25,949 nt of DNA from CAZSVE01 sp964610175 (GTDB lineage: Bacteria > Pseudomonadota > Gammaproteobacteria > HK1), in contig CAZSVE010000042.1 of NCBI GenBank assembly GCA_964610175.1, positions 1 through 25,949 on the forward strand, in the 5' to 3' direction. Numbering within the stretch: position 1 is the first letter of the stretch; the number at the start of each line of letters is the position of its first letter. Under the pieces are notes generated by a model that worked only from the letters and a program-made list of their open reading frames with translations, was not told where the DNA came from and ran no database searches. Positions 16,063 through 24,030 of the stretch are shown one piece after another. Both the position numbers and the translations under genes were made by a program.

Positions 16063-16674
16063 TCACATCCCACGGTTGTTCTCTTCGCGTTTCTTGTCCT
16101 CGATCTCCCGCGCCTTACTTAAAATCTTTTTCAAATCACTAGACTTTTTGATGCCGTGACCACCAAGGATTTCCAACGGATCCATGCGCTTTGTCTTCTG
16201 CAGACCAAGACCAACATCCTTCATTCTAAGCACCGTTTTAATACCTTCGCTGAAGCCATTTATAAAATAGAGCGCAATCCCAAGCTTAAGCTCGTTGACT
16301 CGCCCTTTTTGGCTCAAATTATCCCAAAACTTTTTAGCAAACCTACGTGTAATCTGATCTTCGGGCGCAATGCCAAGCCAATGCGCATAATTAGCCAATC
16401 CATGCATAATATGAGTAATAGGTAAGCCCCTAGGACAGCGCGCTATACAATTATAACACGACGTACACATCCACATCGAAGTTGACGAAAAAACCTCATC
16501 ACGTTTATTAGCCCGAATCATCATAAAAATCTCTTGGGGTGGATGATCCCAATACGGGCCTAAAGGGCAAGAACCGGAACATACACCACATTGCATGCAC
16601 ATCTTTACCCACCTGCCTTCCTCTACATTGGCTTCTACTTCCTTGAGGAAGTTATTGCGGTATCGCTCAGTCAT
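16063..16674 (-). CDS. hdrC: HdrC-like ferredoxin subunit of the Qmo/Hdr complex
   Basis: From ATG 16674 the protein has 203 residues. AGGAG overlapping the end of qmoB supports this start over the ATG at 16761 inside qmoB. Two [4Fe-4S] motifs are clear: Cys26-X2-Cys29-X2-Cys32-X3-Cys36-Pro (CMQCGVCSGSCPLG) and Cys70-X2-Cys73-X2-Cys76-X3-Cys80-Pro (CTSCYNCIARCPRG). It corresponds to the soluble HdrC part of QmoC. The C-terminal cytochrome b membrane domain of QmoC is absent: the protein ends in a charged tail (KAREIEDKKREENNRGM). It would pass electrons between QmoAB and HdrB. It lies 10 bases after qmoB. Confidence 0.9.
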   Translation of the reverse strand: MTERYRNNFLKEVEANVEEGRWVKMCMQCGVCSGSCPLGPYWDHPPQEIFMMIRANKRDEVFSSTSMWMCTSCYNCIARCPRGLPITHIMHGLANYAHWLGIAPEDQITRRFAKKFWDNLSQKGRVNELKLGIALYFINGFSEGIKTVLRMKDVGLGLQKTKRMDPLEILGGHGIKKSSDLKKILSKAREIEDKKREENNRGM

Positions 16675-16684
16675 CGCGTAACTC

Positions 16685-18958
16685 CTAGAATTTGAATGGG
16701 CTAAGGCCAATTCGCCCAATAGTCTCGGCCATATCATTAATGAGCTTAGGTACCCGATCAACGTCAGTGATGGCTACCTCATATGTCACAACCCGTTCTG
16801 TTTCAAGCTGAAGCTGTTGTAAGGTATCGTCAATCTTGCTCATTCGATAATGAGCCATTTCAGAACCTTTAACAAAATGACATTGGTAGTTATCACCCTT
16901 CTGACAACCCATCAAAATTATTCCATCGTACCCCCCATTCAGGGCATCCGTAATCCAAATAGTGTTAACGGAACCAAGACAACGAACCGGGATAATGCGG
17001 ACAAAAGCACTATATTGCGCACCACTCATAGCCGCTGTATCCAGAGCAGGATAAGCATCATTCTCGCAGGCTAAAACCAAAATACGAGGTTTCTCATCAA
17101 ACTCTTCCGGAATATCAACGGCTTTTATCTGCTGACCTATAGTGTCTACGGAGTAATTCTCAAACGAGATAACTCGCACGGGACATGCCCCCATACAAGT
17201 ACCGCATCGACGACAACGAGACTCACTAAATATCGGATACCGTTTCTCATCCTCGTTGATAGCACCAAATGGGCACTCCACTGTGCACCGCTTACACTGA
17301 GTGCAACCTTCCTTACGAAAGGAAGGGAAGCTAAGATCTCCCGATCTGGGATGAGCAGCACGACCGATGCCGGCATTCTCCAAAGCCTGAATAGCCTTAA
17401 GCGCAGCCCCCGTTGCGTCTTCCATGGCTTGCGCCATATCCATGGGGCGACGAACCGGACCTGCTGTATAAATCCCCGTACGACGAGTCTCATATGGAAA
17501 ACAAATGAAATGGGAATCGGTAAACCCGTGCACGAGCTGAGGCACGTCTGGACCTTGACGATAATCAAGCTTAAGAACGGATTTTTCCATAATCTCAGCA
17601 TTCAGTTTGGCCTCTTCTTCTTTTTTTTCCTCCTCGGTCTTCTTTTTCTCTTCCTCCTCATCCAAAGGGGGCGCTACCAATTCAATATTGACGCCAGAGT
17701 TTGGTACCATCCCGGTCGCAAGCACTACCAGATCCGCTTGCATGCTGGCATCTTCATCCAAAATCAAATCCTTGAATTTAACCACCAACTTGTTGCCTTC
17801 CGGCACTACTTCACTTACCACACCCTTGCTGAAGGTAATGCCCTTTTCCTGCCCACTTCGGTAGAAATCCTCCCCCCCGGCACCTGGAGTACGAAGATCG
17901 GTAAAGAATACCACCGTGTTCGCATCCTGATCTGCTTTCTTAACGTACATAGCCTGCTTGATGCTGGTAGCACAACAATGACCAGAGCAATATGGCAAAT
18001 GCCCTTCTTTGTCGCTACGCTGCCCCGCACATTGCACAAAAGCAACATTCTTGACCTCCTTCCCATCGGAAGGACGCTTGATAGGGCTACCATTCGCTGC
18101 TTTGGCAATAACTTCGAACCCCCCTTGATCCACAACATCAGGGCTTTTACCAAAACCAAACTCCGGAAGCTGATTCGGATCAAACAGCGTAAAACCACTT
18201 GCCTGAATAACAGCACCAAAGGTCGCATTGGTTGTCGAACCACTCTCCCCTGCGATATCAGCCGAGAATTTCCCCGGAGCACCAGAAATTTTTGTGGTTA
18301 TGGAATTAGTATGAACCGTAATATTCGGATCTGCTTCTACAGCAGAAATCAGATCGGCAATCCCCGTATCCTGCGGATCCGCGAAGGGATAGCGATCTGG
18401 AATTCGACGATGGAGTTTGGCAGCCCATCCCCCAAGATCTGGTGATTTTTCCACTACAGTCGCCGAATAACCGGCCTTGGACGCCTCAAGCGCTGCGGTA
18501 AGCCCGGTCATTCCGCCACCAACGATAAGGACATTTCGGTCAACCGCCGCTTCAGGATTGGTCGCAGGCAAATTCATGTACTTGGCTTCGGCACAAGCCA
18601 TACGTACATAATCATCAGCCATTTCCTGAGTGGTTTCGCGAGATTCATCGTCATCAGGACGTATCCAGATTACACCCTCTCGCAGGCTAGCACGAGAAAC
18701 GGTTACGTCCTCAAAACCAAAAGCCTCTGTTTTCGCACGACGCGAGCAGGCACAAATCACTACTCGGTTTATTTCCCCAGAGTCGATATCAGCTCGGACG
18801 GTTTTGATTCCATCCGCGCTGCAGAGGAAGTCGTGTTGCTTGACTACACCGGCTTTGCCCTCGCGGCTCGCGATCGTTTCAAGCTGACCGACATCCAACC
18901 GCTCACCAAGCCCGCAACCCTTGCAGATGTAGGCGCCAATCTTTACGTCGTTTGCCAC
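16685..18958 (-). CDS. qmoB: QmoB, HdrA/MvhD-like flavin and Fe-S subunit
   Basis: This 757-residue subunit is part of the quinone-interacting membrane-bound oxidoreductase that exchanges electrons with APS reductase. It starts with GTG (AGGGGA upstream). The N-terminal part has cysteine pairs (YICKGCGLGE, VVICACSRR). The FAD-binding motif NVLIVGGGMTGLTAALEASK is at 142-161. Cys310 and the CSGHCC run (324-329) resemble HdrA. Two [4Fe-4S] motifs lie at Cys552/555/558/562 and Cys582/585/588/592. The C-terminal part (about 626-757) is MvhD-like, with Cys631, Cys660, Cys685 and Cys693. A Glu/Lys-rich run (DEEEEKKKTEEEKKEEEA, 433-450) sits between the flavin domain and the rest and looks like an insertion. 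It follows qmoA by 146 bases. Confidence 0.94.
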   Translation of the reverse strand: MANDVKIGAYICKGCGLGERLDVGQLETIASREGKAGVVKQHDFLCSADGIKTVRADIDSGEINRVVICACSRRAKTEAFGFEDVTVSRASLREGVIWIRPDDDESRETTQEMADDYVRMACAEAKYMNLPATNPEAAVDRNVLIVGGGMTGLTAALEASKAGYSATVVEKSPDLGGWAAKLHRRIPDRYPFADPQDTGIADLISAVEADPNITVHTNSITTKISGAPGKFSADIAGESGSTTNATFGAVIQASGFTLFDPNQLPEFGFGKSPDVVDQGGFEVIAKAANGSPIKRPSDGKEVKNVAFVQCAGQRSDKEGHLPYCSGHCCATSIKQAMYVKKADQDANTVVFFTDLRTPGAGGEDFYRSGQEKGITFSKGVVSEVVPEGNKLVVKFKDLILDEDASMQADLVVLATGMVPNSGVNIELVAPPLDEEEEKKKTEEEKKEEEAKLNAEIMEKSVLKLDYRQGPDVPQLVHGFTDSHFICFPYETRRTGIYTAGPVRRPMDMAQAMEDATGAALKAIQALENAGIGRAAHPRSGDLSFPSFRKEGCTQCKRCTVECPFGAINEDEKRYPIFSESRCRRCGTCMGACPVRVISFENYSVDTIGQQIKAVDIPEEFDEKPRILVLACENDAYPALDTAAMSGAQYSAFVRIIPVRCLGSVNTIWITDALNGGYDGIILMGCQKGDNYQCHFVKGSEMAHYRMSKIDDTLQQLQLETERVVTYEVAITDVDRVPKLINDMAETIGRIGLSPFKF

Positions 18959-19104
18959 TGTTCTAATCCCCTGTCTTACAAATTACGTATGCTGAAAATC
19001 TTTGAATCAATAAGCCCCGCGAGATCCCCTTCACGAGATATCTCTTTAAAACTCAAATCAGTAAAGATACCGTTTCGCGCAGAATCTCCCGCGACATCAC
19101 ACCC

Positions 19105-20385
19105 TTAGCCTCCTACAGAAGCCACCCGGTTCACTACTTGAATAGCCCGCAACGCACTTGCTGTCGCATTCTGAACAGAACGATTAACGTCCAAAGCATC
19201 AGACGCACAACCAGCGGAAAATATACCACCCTTTTTATCGCTTTCGATGAAGCCATTCGGATTTATCACCAATGCATCCGGTAAGCCGTACTTATTATTC
19301 GGTTCCATTCCAACGGCCAATACCACCAAATCGTGACGATTGCTGTAACGCCGATAACCTTCGGTGTCTACCCCATGCAAGATGGGATCGCCAGTGGCCT
19401 TGTCTTGGGTAATACTTGCTACCTTCGATTTAATGAAGGTAACTGTACTATCCTCTTTGACTTTCGCATAGAAGTCCTCGAAACGATCAATGGCGCGAAT
19501 ATCGATATAGTAGATACTCGACTTACCCTCCTCGCCAAGCTTATCACGCACATAGGTAGTTTGCTTCAGCGATGCCATACAACAGATTCGCGAACAATGA
19601 AGGAGGTGATTACGATCCCGCGATCCGGAACATTGGATAAACGCGATATCCTTCGCTTCCTTACCATCCGATGGACGCACCAGCTTACCACCCGTAGGGC
19701 CAGCCGGATCCGCTAATCGTTCAAACTCAACGCTCGTGATGACATTTTCGAAGCGATCATAGCCATATGCCTGGATCTTGGCAGCATCGTACGGACGCCA
19801 ACCGGTTGCCCAGACTATTGCGCCGGCCTTGATTGAAATGGTTCGTTCTTCCATTCCCAGATCGATCGCATCGTATTTACAGGCAGCCTTGGCTTTCTCC
19901 GCATCGCCGGTACCGATGATCCGCGAATCGATAATGTACCGTTGAGGGTAGGCCATCTTAAAAGGAAGATAAGCGGCTTTACGCTTGCTCAGACCGTATT
20001 GGTGCTCATCATCGAATTCTGCCTCTACGACCTTCTCACATTCACCACACCCCGTGCAATTTTCATTCACGTAACGCGGTGCAATGCGCACAGTAGCGGT
20101 ATAATCCCCTGCTTCTCCCTTTACTTCCACAACCTCAGCTAAGGTAAGAATGCGAATCCGCGGTTGTGCCTTGAAACGCCGTACATTGATTTCCATCCCG
20201 CAGGTCGGAAAGCATAACTTGGGAAAGTAGCGGTATAATTGACTGACACGACCACCCACCGAAGGATTTTTCTCGATGAGGACCACGCCCTTACCGCACT
20301 CGGCGGCCTCTAACGCGGCAGTCATTCCGCTGATGCCACCGCCTACGACCAGGATTGTCTGGTTGGTAGCGACTACGTCCGTCAT
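19105..20385 (-). CDS. qmoA: QmoA, HdrA-like flavoprotein subunit
   Basis: This 426-residue HdrA-related flavoprotein of the Qmo complex links AprBA to the quinone pool or another carrier. The FAD-binding Rossmann motif ILVVGGGISGMTAALEAAE is at 11-29. CFPTCGMEIN (58-67) and the cluster motif Cys110-X2-Cys113-X2-Cys116 (ENCTGCGECEK) follow. HCSRICCMASLKQ and the C-terminal GIFSAGCASDALDVNRSV are typical of HdrA and QmoA. AGGAGGT lies four bases before the ATG. It is first in the operon. The apr and sat genes are not in the window; upstream is mtaB, 213 bases away. Confidence 0.95.
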   Translation of the reverse strand: MTDVVATNQTILVVGGGISGMTAALEAAECGKGVVLIEKNPSVGGRVSQLYRYFPKLCFPTCGMEINVRRFKAQPRIRILTLAEVVEVKGEAGDYTATVRIAPRYVNENCTGCGECEKVVEAEFDDEHQYGLSKRKAAYLPFKMAYPQRYIIDSRIIGTGDAEKAKAACKYDAIDLGMEERTISIKAGAIVWATGWRPYDAAKIQAYGYDRFENVITSVEFERLADPAGPTGGKLVRPSDGKEAKDIAFIQCSGSRDRNHLLHCSRICCMASLKQTTYVRDKLGEEGKSSIYYIDIRAIDRFEDFYAKVKEDSTVTFIKSKVASITQDKATGDPILHGVDTEGYRRYSNRHDLVVLAVGMEPNNKYGLPDALVINPNGFIESDKKGGIFSAGCASDALDVNRSVQNATASALRAIQVVNRVASVGG

Positions 20386-20598
20386 TAGACCTCCTCAATT
20401 CTCTTCGTCACCGTCAGCGAGGTGATCACGCACCATCGCGCATCGTTTTCCTACAACTTGTCCGCTTTTCGCGATTCCCTATGGTTTCCCACAACTAATC
20501 CAATTACTGTACTACAGGCTTGGGTAAATGATCCTATCAAATGTTTATATGCAAAATATAAATGGATTTTATTGCGTAACTAAATATCGCACGAGACC

Positions 20599-21996
20599 TT
20601 AACGCAACCGATTTTCCGATTCCAATATCCCGATAAGCCCATTTTCGTCAATACCGGTAATTCGGACGGCTTCGAGTCCATCCTCACCCATGAGGGCACC
20701 TCGTGTGGCGACACGCAGGTAATTATCCGTCCAACCAAAATGTATCGATCCCGTTTTTCCATGATCTTCGCTGGTATTCCCGAGCGAGTCCTTACTTTGA
20801 CTCTCCAATAACACCTTTACGGTATGACCCAGATGACGTTCCCGAAATGCACGACTTTTGACACGGGATAGCTGTTTGAGCACTCGGGTGCGAGATTTCT
20901 TTTGTTCACTCGGCACTTGATCAGGGCAAGATTCGGCCAGGGAGCCAAGCCGAGCCGAGTAGGTAAAGGGGTGCAAGTAGGTAATGGGAAGATCGGAGAT
21001 CCGGATAACGGTCTCATGGAAACGGGCGTCGGTCTCTCCGGGAAAGCCACAGATGATATCAGTACCGATACCGCAATCGGGGACGGAGTCGGTGATGTCG
21101 CGGACTAGCTTTTCGAATTGCGCAACCCCATAGCCACGATTCATACGCGCCAGTATTTCGTCGCTGCCGCTCTGGAGTGGGATATGGAAATGGCGGGCAA
21201 ATTTCTCTTCAGTGGCCATAAGTTGGATAATCTCTTCACTGACAGCGGCAAGTCCAATGGAACTGAGACGAAGACGCACCAAGCCAGGGACGGCGAGGGT
21301 GCGACGAATGAGATCGGAAAGATTTGGTTCTTGTTCGAGATCGAAGCCGTAATCCCCCAGATGAACGCCAGCCAGCACAATCTCCCGATAACCGTTATCC
21401 ACCAATCGGGTGATTTGTTCCATGACCTGCTGCGGTTGCCGACTGCGAGAGCGTCCACGAGTCTGAGGAATGATGCAAAAGCTGCACACGCCATTGCATC
21501 CGTCCTGGATCTTTACTACAGCGCGACTACGATTCATCATTCGTGTAATGGAAACTTCTGGAAAGGTATGCGCTGCAGACACCGAAGAGACTGTGATCCT
21601 CTGGGCAACATCTCGGTTATTATCCGGCTTTTCATCGTGCGAAGCGGTCGCCAGGCATTGCTCGATCTCGGAAACGATACGGCCCCGATCTGGAACCCCA
21701 AGGACCAGGACAACCCCAGGAAGTTTTGCAATCTCCGCAGGCACCCGTTGCGCATAACAGCCGGTAACGACGATCTTGGCCTCAGGCCGATCGCTCAAGA
21801 TACGCCGAATTGCTTTGCGGGCCGTGGCCTCAGCCTGGGCAGTAACGCTACAGGTATTTACCACGTAGACATCCGCTGGATCACACATGGGAACGGTGCG
21901 AAAGCGACCGCTCCCCTCCAGAAGGGTGCGAATAGTTTCGGTATCGTATTGATTGATACGACACCCAAAAGTGTAGAAGGCAACACGGTTTGTCAT
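20599..21996 (-). CDS. mtaB: tRNA t6A37 methylthiotransferase MtaB
   Basis: This 465-residue radical SAM enzyme of the MiaB/MtaB family adds a methylthio group to t6A at position 37 of ANN-reading tRNAs. The N-terminal cluster ligands are Cys12 (FGCRINQYDTE), Cys49 (VVNTCSVT) and Cys80 (VTGCYAQR). The radical SAM motif is Cys167-X3-Cys171-X2-Cys174 (CNGVCSFCIIP). HFHIPLQSGSDEIL and DIICGFPGETDARF are conserved core motifs. The last 80 residues form the TRAM domain. GCRINQYDTE is the MtaB rather than MiaB or RimO signature. The ribosome binding site is weak. It lies on the same strand as qmoA, but 213 bases separate them, so cotranscription is uncertain. Confidence 0.92.
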   Translation of the reverse strand: MTNRVAFYTFGCRINQYDTETIRTLLEGSGRFRTVPMCDPADVYVVNTCSVTAQAEATARKAIRRILSDRPEAKIVVTGCYAQRVPAEIAKLPGVVLVLGVPDRGRIVSEIEQCLATASHDEKPDNNRDVAQRITVSSVSAAHTFPEVSITRMMNRSRAVVKIQDGCNGVCSFCIIPQTRGRSRSRQPQQVMEQITRLVDNGYREIVLAGVHLGDYGFDLEQEPNLSDLIRRTLAVPGLVRLRLSSIGLAAVSEEIIQLMATEEKFARHFHIPLQSGSDEILARMNRGYGVAQFEKLVRDITDSVPDCGIGTDIICGFPGETDARFHETVIRISDLPITYLHPFTYSARLGSLAESCPDQVPSEQKKSRTRVLKQLSRVKSRAFRERHLGHTVKVLLESQSKDSLGNTSEDHGKTGSIHFGWTDNYLRVATRGALMGEDGLEAVRITGIDENGLIGILESENRLR

Positions 21997-22531
21997 AAGT
22001 TTTTATTAGATTTCCACATTCCCGAACCCAGTAGACCCGGAATCAAGAAAGCAAATGACGGAAAAGCACTCCCAAGGGTTCCCAGCGCAACAGGACCGCA
22101 ATGAAGAAATGCCGATCAGGCGAGTGAGCCCAGAGAGCATCATCTTCAATCTCATCACGTGCACATCAAACGAAAACATCGCAACCCAGGATTCTAAGGA
22201 TGTGATTCGAAAGTGTGATTCTTCTGTCGTTTAGTTACCGTCTTGGGCCCTAGTTCCATTCCCGCCTCGCAGCAATGACGTATCCACGCTGGAATGATGG
22301 GAGAGATAACTGGAGGCATTTCCGTCATCCCGCCAGGAACTGGCGGACAGCACCAAGTAAAGATCAAAGAAATCACACTTTGGTCCGCACCCGTCGATAA
22401 ATTAGGTCAGGGCCTTGCATCTTTCGATGCTTGTTTGATATAAGGTGCGCTCTTTTTTCATGTACCTGCGGCCTGGAAGTTGTATTGAAGATTTCGGGGC
22501 TTTCGTGGGAATAAATCGGATATAGGTAACA
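21997..22531. other. Divergent intergenic region between mtaB and rpmB
   Basis: Contains the rpmB promoter and a perfect 7-bp hairpin (CCGCCAG-GAA-CTGGCGG, 22330-22346). Otherwise nothing recognisable is seen on either strand. Confidence 0.5.
22415..22444 (+). promoter_or_regulatory. Sigma-70 promoter for rpmBG
   Basis: TTGCAT (22415-22420) and TATAAG (22439-22444) are separated by 18 bases. Transcription would begin near 22451, giving a leader of about 80 bases before rpmB. Confidence 0.6.
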
Positions 22532-22768
22532 ATGTCTCGAGTTTGTCAGATCACCGGTAAGCGACCAGCCACCGGAAACAACGTATCCCATGCGCACAAT
22601 AAAACGCGGCGTCGGTTCCTGCCGAATCTACATACCCATCGGTTCTGGGTGAACAGTGAAAAACGCTGGGTAAAGCTTCGCATCTCGACCAAGGGCTTGC
22701 GGATCATCGACAAGAAAGGCATTGACGCAGTGCTTGAAGATCTACGCAAAAATGGGGTGAAAGTCTAA
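22532..22768 (+). CDS. rpmB: 50S ribosomal protein L28
   Basis: This 78-residue protein is nearly colinear with E. coli L28 (MSRVCQITGKRP, RRRFLPNLHTHRFWV, GLRIIDKKGID). TAGGT lies just before the ATG. It is followed immediately by rpmG, whose ATG overlaps the rpmB stop codon by one base, so translation is probably coupled. Confidence 0.97.
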   Translation: MSRVCQITGKRPATGNNVSHAHNKTRRRFLPNLHTHRFWVNSEKRWVKLRISTKGLRIIDKKGIDAVLEDLRKNGVKV

Positions 22769-22941
22769 TGGCCAACAAAGGCAAAGGGCGAGATAAGATC
22801 AGGTTGGTCTCCAGCGCGGGAACAGGGCATTTCTACACAACGACCAAAAACAAAAGAAACATGCCTGGGAAAATGGAAATCAAAAAATTCGATCCCGTTG
22901 TCAGAAAGCACGTCCCCTACAAAGAGGCCAAAATCAAATAA
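22768..22941 (+). CDS. rpmG: 50S ribosomal protein L33
   Basis: This 57-residue protein begins MANKGKGRDKIRLVSSAGTG and ends RKHVPYKEAKIK, the standard gammaproteobacterial L33 with no zinc-binding cysteines. The start ATG shares its A with the rpmB stop TAA. The stop is 22939-22941. The rpmB-rpmG pair is conserved across this class. Confidence 0.96.
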   Translation: MANKGKGRDKIRLVSSAGTGHFYTTTKNKRNMPGKMEIKKFDPVVRKHVPYKEAKIK

Positions 22942-22989
22942 GCAGGGGGATAAGCCCCGCCGCCGCCTCTCTATCCGGATCATTTCTCG

Positions 22990-23676
22990 TTACGTACCCG
23001 GGATCCCCGCCAGTTCAGGCGTACTCCCCAGATTATTGAGCTTCATTTCGACCCGCCTGCGAAGCTTCCCGTCCGTCAAGTGACCGCTATTGGCCAGGGA
23101 TCGTCTATATGCGGATTGGGCCTCGTCCGTATTACCCTGGGCAAGGAGAATATCACCATGTACTTCTTCATACAGGATCGAGAACACACCCACATCATCA
23201 TTGAACGCGCTTGTGTCGCCATCAAGCAGCACCATTGCCTCCGCCCATTTCTCCTCGCCTGCCAAGAGTCTCGCCAGCCGAAGACGCGCTATTGATTGAA
23301 TCGCCGAGGATTTTCCCTCATTGATCACCCAGCGAAGGCGGGTTTTCGCTTTCTCTACATCATTCTGTTCGAAGGCAACCTTAGCCACGATCAACGACGC
23401 CAACCCGGCATAACCGCTACTGGGAAATTCACCCACCAGGGATTCCCCCTGCCTGGTAGCCTCATCCAATGCTCCATCACTCACCAGTGCCAACAACCGC
23501 TCGTAACCCAAAGAGGCCTTCTCCGCCTGTCGTACCACATAGGCCTGCCAGGATGACCAACCGACCACGCCCACGATTCCCAGCAACACCCCGATAATCA
23601 CCGCCTTACCATTCTCTTTCCACCACTTCTGCAATGACTCCAATTGCTCTTGTTCCGATTCATAGGTGGTTCTCAT
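22990..23676 (-). CDS. yfgM: YfgM-like tetratricopeptide membrane protein
   Basis: This 228-residue protein of the YfgM family is an ancillary subunit of the SecYEG translocon, linked to periplasmic chaperones. It has a short cytoplasmic N-terminus (MRTTYESEQEQLESLQKWWK), one membrane helix at about 24-46 (VIIGVLLGIVGVVGW), then a periplasmic TPR-like helical domain rich in alanine and leucine. AGGAG lies 10 bases before the chosen ATG; an in-frame TTG at 23697 is unlikely to be the start. It sits downstream of hisS as in the hisS-yfgM-bamB-der cluster, but bamB and der do not follow. The next gene is the convergent rpmG, 48 bases away. Confidence 0.87.
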   Translation of the reverse strand: MRTTYESEQEQLESLQKWWKENGKAVIIGVLLGIVGVVGWSSWQAYVVRQAEKASLGYERLLALVSDGALDEATRQGESLVGEFPSSGYAGLASLIVAKVAFEQNDVEKAKTRLRWVINEGKSSAIQSIARLRLARLLAGEEKWAEAMVLLDGDTSAFNDDVGVFSILYEEVHGDILLAQGNTDEAQSAYRRSLANSGHLTDGKLRRRVEMKLNNLGSTPELAGIPGT

Positions 23677-23822
23677 CTCACCAAAGCTCCTAATCAATCT
23701 CTTACCTGGAAAATCTTGAATAGAACAACCAAGAAACTTCAGGCTCCAGCCATGCAGGGTTGGATTTTTTACACATCATAATGTGGCTGTTCCATATCCA
23801 GAAACTATCCACCTAAACAGGC

Positions 23823-24023
23823 CTACATTTTCATCGAGTAACGGTGGAAGCTCCGTCTTGTATACAAAAAAGCTACCGTCATGAAAAGAACGGCTCCGAT
23901 TAATAAGAAAAAATATCCGCCCATCGATAGATAGCGTGTGTATCTTCCTCTAATCAACAGAAGCTCTTCGGATGACTTATCCGATTTATTTGGTACAGTT
24001 GTTTTTTCATTCGAAATCGGCAC
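23823..24023 (-). CDS. Small hypothetical membrane protein after hisS
   Basis: A reading frame starting at GTG 24023, seven bases after the hisS stop, encodes 66 residues. It has a polar N-terminus (VPISNEKTTVPNKSDKSSEE), a basic stretch, one strong hydrophobic segment (GGYFFLLIGAVLFMTVAFLY) and a basic tail (RRSFHRYSMKM). ATGs further upstream (up to 24068) would overlap hisS by up to 38 bases. I recognise no family. Its place between hisS and yfgM and the clear membrane segment suggest a real gene. Confidence 0.4.
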   Translation of the reverse strand: MPISNEKTTVPNKSDKSSEELLLIRGRYTRYLSMGGYFFLLIGAVLFMTVAFLYTRRSFHRYSMKM

Positions 24024-24030
24024 GTTTTTC

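Noticed and set aside
17351..18445. 364-codon plus-strand frame inside qmoB
   Set aside because: It is antisense to the conserved flavin and Fe-S domains of QmoB and has no recognisable domain.
20386..20598. Strong promoter for the qmo operon
   Set aside because: Only poor -35/-10 pairs (for example TTGATA with TGTAGT at 18 bases) can be found, too weak to call.
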